Part shown: positions 1-7,725 of the stretch, piece after piece
How the letters are laid out: each line of letters begins with the position of its first letter
Numbering within the stretch: position 1 is the first letter of the stretch
Source of the DNA: Nonomuraea wenchangensis
GTDB taxonomy: Bacteria > Actinomycetota > Actinomycetes > Streptosporangiales > Streptosporangiaceae
Reading direction: 5' to 3'
DNA length: 64,000 bases
Assembly: GCF_900111685.1 (NCBI RefSeq)
Contig: NZ_FOHX01000007.1
Location: 49,986 to 113,985 of the forward strand
Notes under the pieces: model-generated
Database searches by the model: none
What the model was told of the DNA's origin: nothing
The model's input: only the letters and a program-made list of their open reading frames with translations
Translations under genes and position numbers: made by a program

Positions 1-657
1 GCCGTCGCCGTCGAAGTCGCCGGTGGCGAGGGCGGCGCCCCACTGGTCGGTGACCTGCGCGGCCTGCCGTACCCACTTCGTCCGCTGAGTGATCACGTAC
101 GGCTCGCGGCCCTTCAGCCCGTACACGGCCACCGCGCCGCCCGAGCGGTGGCTGGGCGCGCCGACGACCAGCTCGTCCTTGCCGTCCCCGTCGAGGTCCC
201 CGGCGGCGAGCGCGGCCCCGAACCGGTCGCTGGACGGCTCGGGCAGGGCCAGCTCCTCGCCCTTGACCAGGCCGTCGGGGGAGCCGCGGAAGAGCTGTAC
301 GACCCCGTTGCCGTCGCCGCCGGGCACCCGTTCGCCCACGAACTCCTCCGACACGCCGACGGCCAGGTCCGCGCATCCGTCGCCGTCGAAGTCGCCGACG
401 GCCAGCGCCGAGCCGAACGAGTCGCCCGGCTCGGCCCCGTCGCCCTGGGTGAGGGTGACCTTGGTGCCGGAGCCGTACAGCACGGCCACCGAGCCGGCCC
501 GGTCGCGGTCGTAGGGGGCGGCGACGGCGAGGTCGGGACGGCCGTCGCCGTCGAAGTCGAGCGGGTGGCCGCCGCACGAGCGGGCGGCGGGAGCCGTGCC
601 GGAGGCGAGCGGAAGCGCCAGGAGGACGGCGAGCAGCGCGTTCATACGACCAGTCAT
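1..657 (-). CDS. Secreted FG-GAP/VCBS repeat protein (C-terminus outside window)
   Basis: The minus-strand frame is open from 657 to the window edge, so the end of the gene is missing. The first 25 or so residues form a secretion signal (MTGRMNALLAVLLALPLASG). The mature part is a run of integrin-like FG-GAP repeats, each with a calcium-loop signature (DFDGDG, once DLDGDG) followed by DLAV or ELVV. Four repeats are visible. FG-GAP repeats fold as beta-propeller blades and usually serve extracellular binding or scaffolding; no enzymatic domain is seen in this portion. Start choice: ATG at 657 lies only two bases after GGAGG, while a second ATG at 645 lies 14 bases after it, so either is possible. 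It is divergent from the P450 gene, with 55 bp between them. Confidence 0.85.
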   Translation of the reverse strand, partial: MTGRMNALLAVLLALPLASGTAPAARSCGGHPLDFDGDGRPDLAVAAPYDRDRAGSVAVLYGSGTKVTLTQGDGAEPGDSFGSALAVGDFDGDGCADLAVGVSEEFVGERVPGGDGNGVVQLFRGSPDGLVKGEELALPEPSSDRFGAALAAGDLDGDGKDELVVGAPSHRSGGAVAVYGLKGREPYVITQRTKWVRQAAQVTDQWGAALATGDFDGDG

Positions 658-712
658 GTCCTCCCGGCACGAACTCGGTCTTAACGCGGTGGGAACGTGC
701 CAGGATAGTCGC

Positions 713-1942
713 GTGGACATCGACCTCGCGGACTTGGACTTCTGGCGCAGACCGCTGAAAGAGCGGCACGAGGCTTTCGCCCGGCTCCGTCAGCTGGAGC
801 ATCCGGTGTTCTTCCCGGAGAAGAAAGTGCCCCTCCTGCGCTCGGGCAAAGGCTTCTACGCCCTCGTCCGGCACGCGGACGTGGTCGAGGCCAGCCGCAA
901 CGCCAAGATCTTCTCCAGCGAGCCCGCGGTCACCAACCCCGAGCCGCCCGGCTGGATCAAGCAGGTGTTCGGCGAGTCGATGGTCAACATGGACGACCCC
1001 CGCCACGCCCGGCTGCGCCGCATCGTGACGCGTTCGTTCAGCCCCAAGATGCTGGTCGGCCTGCAGAGCGACATCGAGGCCGCCTGCGCCCGCATCGTGG
1101 ACGACGTCGTCAGCGAGGGGCCCCGCGACTTCGTGTCGCAGGTCGCCGCCCGCCTGCCGATCCACGTCATCTGCGACATGCTGGACATCCCGCAGGAGCT
1201 GCGGGACAAGGTGCACCAGCACGTCGACATCTCCACCGCCTACACCGGCGTGCGGCCCAGCCTGGCCCGCAGCGTCCAGATGGCCGGCCAGAACATGCTG
1301 GCCCTGCTCGCGCTCCAGCGCATGGTCATCAAGCTCGGCCACGAGCGCGCCGCCGACCCCAAGGGCGACCTCGTCTCGCTGCTGGTCACCGCCAACGTCG
1401 ACGGCGAGAAGCTGACCGACAAGGAGCTCGGCTCGTTCTTCTCGCTGCTGCTGGTGGCGGGCAACGAGACCGCGCGCAACACCATGGCCCACGGCCTGAA
1501 GATCCTCACCGACAACCCGGCGCAGCGCGAGCTGCTGATGAGCGACTTCGACAAGCACATCGGCAACACCATCGAGGAGATGGTCCGCTACGTCTCGCCG
1601 ATCATGCAGTTCCGCCGCACGGTCACCGAGGACTACTCCCTGCGCGGGCTGGAGCTGAAGAAGGGCGACAAGGTCGTGCTCTTCTACGGCTCCGCCAACC
1701 GCGACGAGAGCGTCTTCCCCAACCCGGACACCTTCGACATCACCCGCGAGACCAAGCCGCACGTCGGCTTCGGCGGGCCCGGGCCGCACTTCTGCCTCGG
1801 CGCCAACCTCGCCCGTCAGGAGATCCGCACGATGTACCGCGAGCTGCTGACCCGCCTGCCCGACCTGCGCGCGACCGGCGAGCCGGAGCTGCTGCTGTCC
1901 AACTTCGACAACAGCGTCCGCAGCCAGCCCTTCACGTTCTGA
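713..1942 (+). CDS. Cytochrome P450
   Basis: Soluble bacterial class I P450 of 409 residues that would take electrons from ferredoxin/ferredoxin reductase partners, none of which are nearby. The I-helix oxygen-activation motif AGNETARN has Glu252-Thr253, the K-helix ExxR is in EEMVRY, and the heme loop GFGGPGPHFCLG puts the cysteine ligand at about residue 361. The frame is open from 596, but the GTG at 713 has AGGA upstream and gives the usual family start just before the first helix; the upstream extension is arginine-rich and overlaps the divergent gene. The sequence around NMDDPRHARLRR recalls the steroid/lipid-oxidising CYP124/125/142 group, but the substrate cannot be assigned. It ends exactly where the convergent MFS gene ends. 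Confidence 0.93.
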   Translation: MDIDLADLDFWRRPLKERHEAFARLRQLEHPVFFPEKKVPLLRSGKGFYALVRHADVVEASRNAKIFSSEPAVTNPEPPGWIKQVFGESMVNMDDPRHARLRRIVTRSFSPKMLVGLQSDIEAACARIVDDVVSEGPRDFVSQVAARLPIHVICDMLDIPQELRDKVHQHVDISTAYTGVRPSLARSVQMAGQNMLALLALQRMVIKLGHERAADPKGDLVSLLVTANVDGEKLTDKELGSFFSLLLVAGNETARNTMAHGLKILTDNPAQRELLMSDFDKHIGNTIEEMVRYVSPIMQFRRTVTEDYSLRGLELKKGDKVVLFYGSANRDESVFPNPDTFDITRETKPHVGFGGPGPHFCLGANLARQEIRTMYRELLTRLPDLRATGEPELLLSNFDNSVRSQPFTF

Positions 1943-3343
1943 TCATTCGGGGGCGAGCACGTTCGTCCGGATGGTCACGAACGTGACCAGCGCCGCCACC
2001 GCCATCATCGCGGCGCTGACCAGCATCGCGGCCCTGAACCCGGCGTCGAACACCGGCGGGTTCTGGAACGCCTCGCCCACCAGCCCCACCAGGGGCGGCA
2101 CGGCGGCCACCGCCAGCAGGCCCCCGGTGCGGGCCACCGCGTTGTTGACGCCGCTGGCGGTGCCCGCGTAGCGCTCGTCCACCGTGGCCAGCACGGTCGC
2201 GGTCAGCGGCGCGACCGCCGCCGACAGCCCGAGCCCGAACAACGTCACCGCCGGCAGCACCCGCAGCGGGTACGACGCCCCGAACCCGATCGTGCTCATC
2301 GCCACGAACCCGGCCCCCGCCAGCAGGATGCCGATCGTCATCGGCCAGCGGGGGCCGTAACGCTTGGCGACGTCCCCGGCCTTGGCCGACAGCAGCAGCA
2401 TGAGGATCGTCGTCGGCAGCATCGCCAGGCCCGCCGCGATCGGCGAGAACCCCGACACCACCTGCAACTGCACGACCAGCAGGAAGAACGCCACGCCCAT
2501 GGCGGCGTACATGACGAGCGTCACGACGTTGACCGCCGTGAACACGTGGTTCCTGAACAGCCCCACCGGCACCAGCGCCTCCGGCGACCGGCGCACCTCG
2601 ACCACCACGAACGCCGCCGCCAGCAGCAGCCCCACGGTCAGCGGCAGCGGCGCGCCCCCCTGGATCAGCCCGTACGTGATCCCGGCCAGCGCCAGCGCCG
2701 CCAGCGCCGCGCCCAGCACGTCGAACCGCCCGGCCGCCTGCTCGTCCCTGGACTCCGGCACGTGCCGCACCGCCACCACGACGACCAGCAGCGCGAACGG
2801 CAGATTGACCAGGAACGCCCACCGCCATCCGGCGCTCTGCACCAGCCAGCCGCCGAGCAGCGGCCCGGCCGCGCTGGCCACGCCGCCGAGCCCCGACCAC
2901 GCCCCGACCGCCCGCGGCCGGTCCGCGCGGGCGAACGACGCCTGGATGATCGCCAGCGCGCCCGGCGTCAGCAGCGCCCCGCCGATGCCCTGGAGCGCGC
3001 GGGCGGCGACCAGGAACTCGATGTTCGGCGACAGCCCGCACAGCGCCGACGCGATCGCGAACCAGATCGTGCCGATGACGAAGACCCTGCGCCGGCCGTA
3101 GCGGTCGCCGAGCGAGCCGCCCAGCAGGATCAGCCCGGCCAGCGTCAGCGTGTAGGCGTTGACCGTCCACTGCAGCCCGGCCATGCCCGCGTTCAGCTCG
3201 CGCCCCAGGAACGGCAGCGCGACGTTGACGATCGTGCTGTCCAGCAGGGCCAGCCCGGAGCCGAGCACGGTCGCGAGCAGCACCCACCGGCCGCGCGCGG
3301 ACTTCAGCTCCAGATGCTCCCCGACCTGAGACGGACCGCTCAC
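1943..3343 (-). CDS. MFS drug exporter, DHA2 (EmrB/QacA) type, 14 TM
   Basis: Proton-driven exporter of 466 residues in the cytoplasmic membrane. The conserved elements are the first-helix motif LDSTIVNVALP (motif D1 of DHA2 proteins), the loop 2-3 motif GSLGDRYGRRR (motif A), and GPLLGGWLVQ in TM5 (motif C, antiporter signature). The hydrophobic profile fits 14 helices. The GTG start at 3343 overlaps the stop of the upstream tetR gene as GTGA, so the two are translationally coupled. Such regulator-exporter pairs normally give ligand-induced export of toxic organics. The substrate is unknown. The end abuts the P450 stop with no space. Confidence 0.92.
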   Translation of the reverse strand: MSGPSQVGEHLELKSARGRWVLLATVLGSGLALLDSTIVNVALPFLGRELNAGMAGLQWTVNAYTLTLAGLILLGGSLGDRYGRRRVFVIGTIWFAIASALCGLSPNIEFLVAARALQGIGGALLTPGALAIIQASFARADRPRAVGAWSGLGGVASAAGPLLGGWLVQSAGWRWAFLVNLPFALLVVVVAVRHVPESRDEQAAGRFDVLGAALAALALAGITYGLIQGGAPLPLTVGLLLAAAFVVVEVRRSPEALVPVGLFRNHVFTAVNVVTLVMYAAMGVAFFLLVVQLQVVSGFSPIAAGLAMLPTTILMLLLSAKAGDVAKRYGPRWPMTIGILLAGAGFVAMSTIGFGASYPLRVLPAVTLFGLGLSAAVAPLTATVLATVDERYAGTASGVNNAVARTGGLLAVAAVPPLVGLVGEAFQNPPVFDAGFRAAMLVSAAMMAVAALVTFVTIRTNVLAPE

Positions 3344-3972
3344 CGCTCCACCGGACTGTCAGGGATGCCAGGGTCCGCCGGACTGCCCAGCGCCCGCAGG
3401 ACGAACTCGGACACCAGTGCCGCCGCCGCCTCGACGGTGACGCTCCCGCTGATCAGCGGCACCCGCTCGGCACCGATCACCGCCAGGATCATCCGCGCCG
3501 TCGCCGCGACGTCCACCACCCGGAAGTCGCCCGCGGCGGCCCCGCTCTCCAGGATGCCGGCCAGCACCCGCTGCATGGGCGCGACGTGCTCGGCGAGCTG
3601 CTGGTAGGCGTCCGGCCCGAGCGCCGCGCCGAGATCGGCCGCCCCCGGGTGCGGATGCGCCAGCAGGCCCTCCAACTGCAGCCGTACGAACGCCCGCAGT
3701 CGCTCGGCCGGCGAGGCGTCGCCGGGCAGCTCACGCTCGTAGCTGTCGATGAAGTAGCGCGTCACCCGCTCGGTGAACGCCAGCAGCAGCGCCGCCTTGT
3801 CCGGGAAGTAGTTGTAGAGCACGGTGCGGGTGATGCCGGCCTCGCTCGCCACGTCGGTCATGGAGATCGCGTCGATGCCCTGCGTCCTCGACAGGCGCGA
3901 GACGGCCTGGAGGATGCGGTCGCGCGTCTGAGCACGATGCTCACCGATGGTGGCGGCCGAGATCCTGGGCAT
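3340..3972 (-). CDS. TetR family transcriptional regulator
   Basis: Protein of 210 residues. The N-terminal helix-turn-helix runs over about residues 15-60 (TMTDVA-like SMTDVASEAGITRTVLYNYF followed by DKAALL), typical of TetR/AcrR repressors; the remaining helices are the variable ligand domain. It overlaps the exporter start by four bases, so it most likely represses its own two-gene operon and is released by an exporter substrate. The frame extends up to 4053, but ATG at 3972 begins the normal N-terminus (MPRISAATIGEHR). No good Shine-Dalgarno is seen, so translation may be leaderless. A dyad at 4044-4071 in the divergent promoter region could be its operator. Confidence 0.9.
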   Translation of the reverse strand: MPRISAATIGEHRAQTRDRILQAVSRLSRTQGIDAISMTDVASEAGITRTVLYNYFPDKAALLLAFTERVTRYFIDSYERELPGDASPAERLRAFVRLQLEGLLAHPHPGAADLGAALGPDAYQQLAEHVAPMQRVLAGILESGAAAGDFRVVDVAATARMILAVIGAERVPLISGSVTVEAAAALVSEFVLRALGSPADPGIPDSPVER

Positions 3973-4043
3973 AGGCCCATGGTAGGCCCGCACCACCCTT
4001 GTCGCGGATGCTCTTGCCCGACGCCCCGGTGACAAAATGCGCA

Positions 4044-4071
4044 AATCATCCATGCGTTTGAGCAGATGATT
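4044..4071. promoter_or_regulatory. Inverted repeat between tetR and fic
   Basis: AATCATC and GATGATT form 7-bp arms around a 14-bp spacer in the intergenic region shared by the divergent tetR and fic genes. The region is locally AT-rich compared with its surroundings. A TetR operator is a reasonable guess, but the spacing is long and no experimental motif is known to me. Confidence 0.35.
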
Positions 4072-4092
4072 AGTTCATGTTTTCATTGCTCC

Positions 4093-5241
4093 ATGCTGTA
4101 CGGCACACCCGTCCTTGAAGCGGCGGACGTGGAGGTACTCGACGAGATCGAGGACATGCGGCAGGACCTGAGGTACCGTCTCGCCGAGACGCACCGATGG
4201 GACGGCCAGTTGCGGCGCCACCTCCAGGCCCGCGCCATCCAGGGTTCGAACTCCATAGAGGGCTACCAGGCGAGCGTGGAGGACATCCAGTCGATCATGG
4301 CCGGCGAGGAGCCGCTGGACGCCTCCGACGCCGTGGCCAAGGAGATCGGCGGCTACCAGCAGGCGCTCACCTACATCGCGCTCCTGTCGAAGGCCCCGTT
4401 CTTCCGCTACGACCTCGGCGTGCTCAACGCGCTCAACTTCATGATGATCGGCCATCACCGCCACAAGACCCCCGGACTGGTACGCCCCGGTCCCATCTAC
4501 ATCCGGGACTCCCTTTCCCGCGAGGTCGTGTACGAGGGCCCTGAAGCCGCCCTCGTTCCCGACCTCCTCGACGAGCTGATCGGCTGGCTCAACGACGGCG
4601 GCCTGGACCTGCCGAGCTACGTCCGGGCCGCGATGGCCCACCTCAACCTCGTCAAGATCCACCCCTGGCGTGACGGGAACGGCCGCATGTCGCGCGCCCT
4701 GCAGACCCTCGTCCTGGGCCGCGAGCAGATCACGACGCCGGAGTTCTCCTCGATCGAGGAGTGGCTGGGGCAGCATCGGGTCACCGTCGACTATTACGAC
4801 GTGCTGGCTGCGGTCGGCGGCCGGCGCTGGCAGCCGCACGGCGACACGCTGGCGTGGGTGCGCTTCTGCCTGCGCGCCCACCATCTGCAGGCCCAGCGCG
4901 TACGCCAGCGCCTCGCCGAGGCGGGCGAGGTGTGGACGCTGCTCGAAGGCGAGGTGGACCGCGACGGTCTCAACACGCGCTGCGTGTCCGCCCTGTACGA
5001 GGCGTTCGTCAGCCGCCGGGTGCGCCGCAGCCGCTACCAGGCCGACGAGGACCTCAGCCAGGGCCAGGCCGCCCGCGACCTGCGCGACCTCACCGCGAAG
5101 CGCTGGCTCCAGCCGTACGGCGAGACGAAGGGCCGCCACTACACGGCGGGCCCCAGGCTGGCGCGGCTCAAGGAGGAGTTCGCCGAGCGCGTCACGCCGC
5201 TGCGGGACCCGTACCGACGGGAGGTCAGGCGGCGGTCCTGA
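4093..5241 (+). CDS. Fic domain protein (putative AMPylator/nucleotidyl transferase), class II
   Basis: Fic enzymes transfer AMP or related groups from nucleotides to protein hydroxyls. The catalytic motif is HPWRDGNGRMSR with the active His at about residue 190. An N-terminal inhibitory helix motif, SNSIEG with Glu56, matches the (S/T)xxxE(G/N) pattern that blocks ATP in class II Fic proteins, so the enzyme is expected to be autoinhibited. The C-terminal third carries a winged-helix-like segment rich in arginine. The frame opens at 4066, but ATG at 4093 (MLYGTPVLE) fits the usual family N-terminus; no Shine-Dalgarno is obvious at either. The length of 382 residues is normal for standalone chromosomal Fic proteins. 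It converges on and overlaps the heme oxygenase gene by 17 bp. No antitoxin-like partner is present. Confidence 0.9.
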   Translation: MLYGTPVLEAADVEVLDEIEDMRQDLRYRLAETHRWDGQLRRHLQARAIQGSNSIEGYQASVEDIQSIMAGEEPLDASDAVAKEIGGYQQALTYIALLSKAPFFRYDLGVLNALNFMMIGHHRHKTPGLVRPGPIYIRDSLSREVVYEGPEAALVPDLLDELIGWLNDGGLDLPSYVRAAMAHLNLVKIHPWRDGNGRMSRALQTLVLGREQITTPEFSSIEEWLGQHRVTVDYYDVLAAVGGRRWQPHGDTLAWVRFCLRAHHLQAQRVRQRLAEAGEVWTLLEGEVDRDGLNTRCVSALYEAFVSRRVRRSRYQADEDLSQGQAARDLRDLTAKRWLQPYGETKGRHYTAGPRLARLKEEFAERVTPLRDPYRREVRRRS

Positions 5242-5869
5242 CGACGTCGAGCAGCTCGGTGAGGACGTCCGCGTTCAGCCGGTACGCCAGCCGCACCTCG
5301 CGGATCATCCGCTGACGCTCGCGCTCGTCCAGGTCGAGGGCGTCCAGGCGGGAGCGGTAGTCGTTCTTGAAGCGGGGCAGGCTGCCCAGCTCGTCGAAGA
5401 AGTAGAAGTCGACGCCGCCGCCCCGGTCGTAGCCGTAGATCTTCTGCAGCTCCATCCGGATGAACTGGCCGCCGGACAGGTCGCCGAGGTAGCGGGTGTA
5501 GTGGTGGGCGATGTAGCCGCACGGCCAGTCGGCCACCTTGCGGATCCGGTCGACCAGCGCGGTCGTGGACCTGGAAGGGGTGACGCGGTCGCGCCACGAC
5601 GGGCCGTAGATGGTCGCCAGGTCGCGTTCGAGCGCCGGCTCGCGGTACAGCTCGGGGAAGACGAAGGCGCCGGCGACGGGATGGTCGGCCAGGTCGCGGG
5701 AGACGCCGTCGAGGGCCACGTACGCGAAGTAGTGCTGGGCCACCATCTCGCCGTACTCGTGCTCGGTCAGGCGCCCTGCCATGAGCTCGGTCAGGTAGCC
5801 TTCGGCCTCGGCGGACTGGTGGTCGCCCCAGGTGGCGTTCCTCAAGGTCTCGGAGAACGACGTCGTCAC
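5225..5869 (-). CDS. Heme oxygenase (biliverdin-producing, HmuO-like)
   Basis: Opens heme to biliverdin, CO and iron in the cytoplasm, for iron acquisition or heme turnover. The 214-residue length is that of HmuO-type enzymes. The proximal-His region is WGDHQSAEAEGYL near the N-terminus, and the distal helix has the diagnostic GDLSGGQ motif that lets the helix kink over the heme. The frame is open further upstream, but GTG at 5869 has GAGGTGG at good spacing. No heme transporter or reductase gene is adjacent. The promoter region carries two dyads with the same TGAC-N5-GTCA core, so it is probably under a dedicated repressor. Confidence 0.93.
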   Translation of the reverse strand: MTTSFSETLRNATWGDHQSAEAEGYLTELMAGRLTEHEYGEMVAQHYFAYVALDGVSRDLADHPVAGAFVFPELYREPALERDLATIYGPSWRDRVTPSRSTTALVDRIRKVADWPCGYIAHHYTRYLGDLSGGQFIRMELQKIYGYDRGGGVDFYFFDELGSLPRFKNDYRSRLDALDLDERERQRMIREVRLAYRLNADVLTELLDVVRTAA

Positions 5870-5897
5870 GGCCCACCTCAATCGCACGGTACTTTCA

Positions 5898-5960
5898 TGA
5901 CGAAGTGTCACAAACACTGGGAGGGCACGTCAACCCTTTGATGACACCGTGTCATCAAAG
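5898..5960. promoter_or_regulatory. Two dyad operators over the heme oxygenase promoter
   Basis: The stronger site, 5936-5960, is a perfect palindrome with 12-bp arms (CTTTGATGACAC and GTGTCATCAAAG) around one base. A weaker site at 5898-5910 has the same TGAC-N5-GTCA core. Their centres are 44 bp apart, close to four helical turns. On the minus strand TTGACG (5928-5933) could be the -35 element and the weaker site falls where a -10 would be, so the sites flank and overlap the inferred promoter. The regulator is not identified; no regulator gene is adjacent. Confidence 0.6.
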
Positions 5961-6134
5961 CCCTGGTTCTCTCCTCCTGTACCCACTGACGTGCGTGCGA
6001 GTCGTCGCGACCTCCGCTGTACGCCGGCTGCACACTCTCCACCGCCAGTTCGGTGACCGCATGAACGCCGTCCGCCCGCTCCCCACGACGGACTTGTTGA
6101 TCGCGGCGACGGCCAGGGTGCACGGGTGGACCGG

Positions 6135-6380
6135 TCAGCCGCGGGTGTAGCGGTGCTTGGCGCCGGGCGGGAAATAGTCGGGGTCGCCGGTCTCGCGGAG
6201 CTGGATGTCCGGCCGCCGGCGGTGCGGCGGGACGTAGGCCGCGAACTCGCTGTTGAGGCGGAGCAGGTGCGCCTGACCGTCCAGGGCGGCACTCTGCGCC
6301 CGGTTCAGGGCCAGCCGCGCCACGTGCGCCCGGGCCCGCTTCTCCCCCTCCACGCCGGCGATCGTATCGTTCGGTGTCAC
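6135..6380 (-). CDS. Small hypothetical protein, 81 aa
   Basis: I do not recognise this protein. It begins with GTG at 6380, preceded by AAGGG at acceptable spacing, and is charged and arginine-rich, with the tail RETGDPDYFPPGAKHRYTRG. No membrane segment, cysteine motif or known fold is seen. It lies between the heme oxygenase promoter region and the start of a decayed IS200-type transposase, so it may be part of a degraded insertion region and not a working gene. Codon use is GC-rich in third positions, which argues modestly for coding. Confidence 0.4.
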   Translation of the reverse strand: MTPNDTIAGVEGEKRARAHVARLALNRAQSAALDGQAHLLRLNSEFAAYVPPHRRRPDIQLRETGDPDYFPPGAKHRYTRG

Positions 6381-6386
6381 GGACCA

Positions 6387-6712
6387 ACCCTTGATTTACG
6401 CAGGGGACGGCATTGCGTTCACGAACTCAGTGTCCACCTCGTGTTCGTGACCGGATACCGGCGGGGCCTGTTCACCGCGCCGATGCTGACCCGCTGCGAG
6501 GAGATCATGCGGGACGTCTGCGCGAGCTTCGAGGTCGTCCTGGCCGAGTTCAACGGCGAGGACGACCACGTCCACCTGCTGGCGAACTCCACCCAAGGTT
6601 GCCCTGAGCGTCCTGGTCAACTCCCTCAAAAGCGTCTCGGCCCGTTATCTGCGCAAGGAGCACGACACTCACGTCCGCAAGTATCTGCGGGGGTACGATC
6701 TCCGGCCTCCCG
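6387..6712 (+). pseudogene. IS200/IS605-type transposase TnpA remnant, frameshifted
   Basis: Homology to the Y1 HUH transposase family starts with LDLRRGRHCVHELSVHLVFV and reaches the metal-binding HxH in GEDDHVHLL. Near 6591-6597 the reading frame shifts by one base, and the family sequence continues in the next frame (KVALSVLVNSLKSVSARYLR, then KYLRG). After that only a short GAPSA-like scrap survives, so the segment with the catalytic tyrosine is lost. No start codon fits the beginning and no tnpB or subterminal hairpins are evident. It is a dead element that ends just before the response-regulator gene. Confidence 0.78.
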
Positions 6713-6754
6713 GCGCACCCTCCGCCTGCATCCCCGGTCGCCCTGCCGGGGCGG

Positions 6755-7417
6755 TCATTCCCCGGGGCGGACCAGGCCGTTCTCGTAGGCCCAGACGATG
6801 GCCTGGGCCCGGTCGCGCAGCCCGAGCTTCATCAGCACCCGCCCGACGTGCGTCTTGACCGTCTGCTCGGCCACGAACAGCTTGTCGGCGATCTCCTGGT
6901 TGGACAGCGCCTGCGCGACGAGCGTCAGCACCTCGGTCTCGCGCTCGGTCAGCTCGGCCAGCCGCCGGCCCGCCGCCGCCGGCCGGGGCACGCCCAGCCG
7001 GGCGAACTCGTGGATCAGCCGACGGGTGACCTGCGGAGCCAGCAGCGCGTCCCCGGCCGCCACCACCCGCACCGCCTCGGCGAGCTGCGCCGCCGAGGCG
7101 TCCTTCAGCAGGAAGCCGCTGGCTCCGGCGCGCAATGCCTCGTAGACGTAGTCATCGAGGTCGAACGTCGTCAGGATCAGCACCTTCGGCGACCTGCCGC
7201 CGCCGGCCAGCAGCTCCCTGGTGGCCTCCAGGCCGTTCATGACCGGCATGCGGACGTCCATGAGCACCACGTCGGGGGCCAGCTCCGCCGCCCGCCGGAC
7301 CGCCTCCCGGCCGTCGGCCGCCTCGCCCACGACCTGGATGTCCGGCTGCGCGCTCAGGAACACCGTGAACCCGGTGCGCACCATCCCCTGGTCGTCAGCG
7401 ATCAAAACCCGGATCAC
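6755..7417 (-). CDS. NarL/LuxR family response regulator
   Basis: Two-component response regulator of 220 residues. The receiver domain (residues 1-120) has the acidic pair in IADDQG, the phospho-acceptor Asp in VLMDVRMP, the Thr in LTTFD and the Lys in LLKDAS. The C-terminal LuxR helix-turn-helix (LTERETEVLTLVAQALSNQE, then VKTHVGRVL) binds DNA. Its cognate kinase is the next gene upstream on the same strand, separated by about 308 bp of degenerate repeats, which is unusual because such pairs are mostly overlapping. Targets are unknown. Confidence 0.95.
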   Translation of the reverse strand: MIRVLIADDQGMVRTGFTVFLSAQPDIQVVGEAADGREAVRRAAELAPDVVLMDVRMPVMNGLEATRELLAGGGRSPKVLILTTFDLDDYVYEALRAGASGFLLKDASAAQLAEAVRVVAAGDALLAPQVTRRLIHEFARLGVPRPAAAGRRLAELTERETEVLTLVAQALSNQEIADKLFVAEQTVKTHVGRVLMKLGLRDRAQAIVWAYENGLVRPGE

Positions 7418-7447
7418 CCGTCACCCCTCTCCCGCCCACTCACCGGT

Positions 7448-7652
7448 CATTCCTTCCCCGCCTGCCCGCCGGTCTTTCTTGCCCGCCCGTCGGCCTTCCC
7501 TGCCGGCCCGTCGGCCTTCCCTGCCCGCCCGCTGACTGCCCTTGCCCGCCGGCCCGCCGGCCTTTCCGCCTGCCCGCTGACCGTTCTTGTCCGCCTGAGA
7601 CCGTCCTTGCCCGTCTGCCCGCTGGCCGTCTTCTCCTGGCACCGGCTTCGTT
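7448..7652. repeat. Degenerate ~20-25 bp tandem repeat between kinase and regulator genes
   Basis: Read on the plus strand, about eight to nine imperfect copies of a unit like CCTTCCCTGCCCGCCCGCTG follow one another. The two clearest neighbours are 21 bp each (starting near 7492 and 7513); others vary from 20 to 25 bp. The tract is strongly strand-biased, pyrimidine-rich on plus. It fills most of the 308 bp between the kinase stop (7726) and the regulator start (7417). The tract has open frames on the minus strand, but they look like simple-sequence translation and not protein. Confidence 0.7.
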
Positions 7653-7725
7653 CCCCGGCTCCGGACACCATTCTCCCGGTCGCCAGGTCCGTCGCTGGGC
7701 CCCGATCGCCGGGCTTCGCTTCTGC

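Noticed and set aside
148..684. Plus-strand open frame rich in Val/Ala/Gly opposite the FG-GAP gene
   Set aside because: It is the mirror of a high-GC coding strand; the minus strand gives clear DFDGDG repeats and a signal peptide.
4240..4262. GGGTTCGAACTCC, like a tRNA T-arm
   Set aside because: It lies inside the Fic coding sequence and encodes the QGSNS segment of the inhibitory motif; no acceptor or anticodon arm fits around it.
5905..6150. Plus-strand frame upstream of the IS200 remnant
   Set aside because: It spans the palindromic operator and has no ribosome site or recognisable motif.
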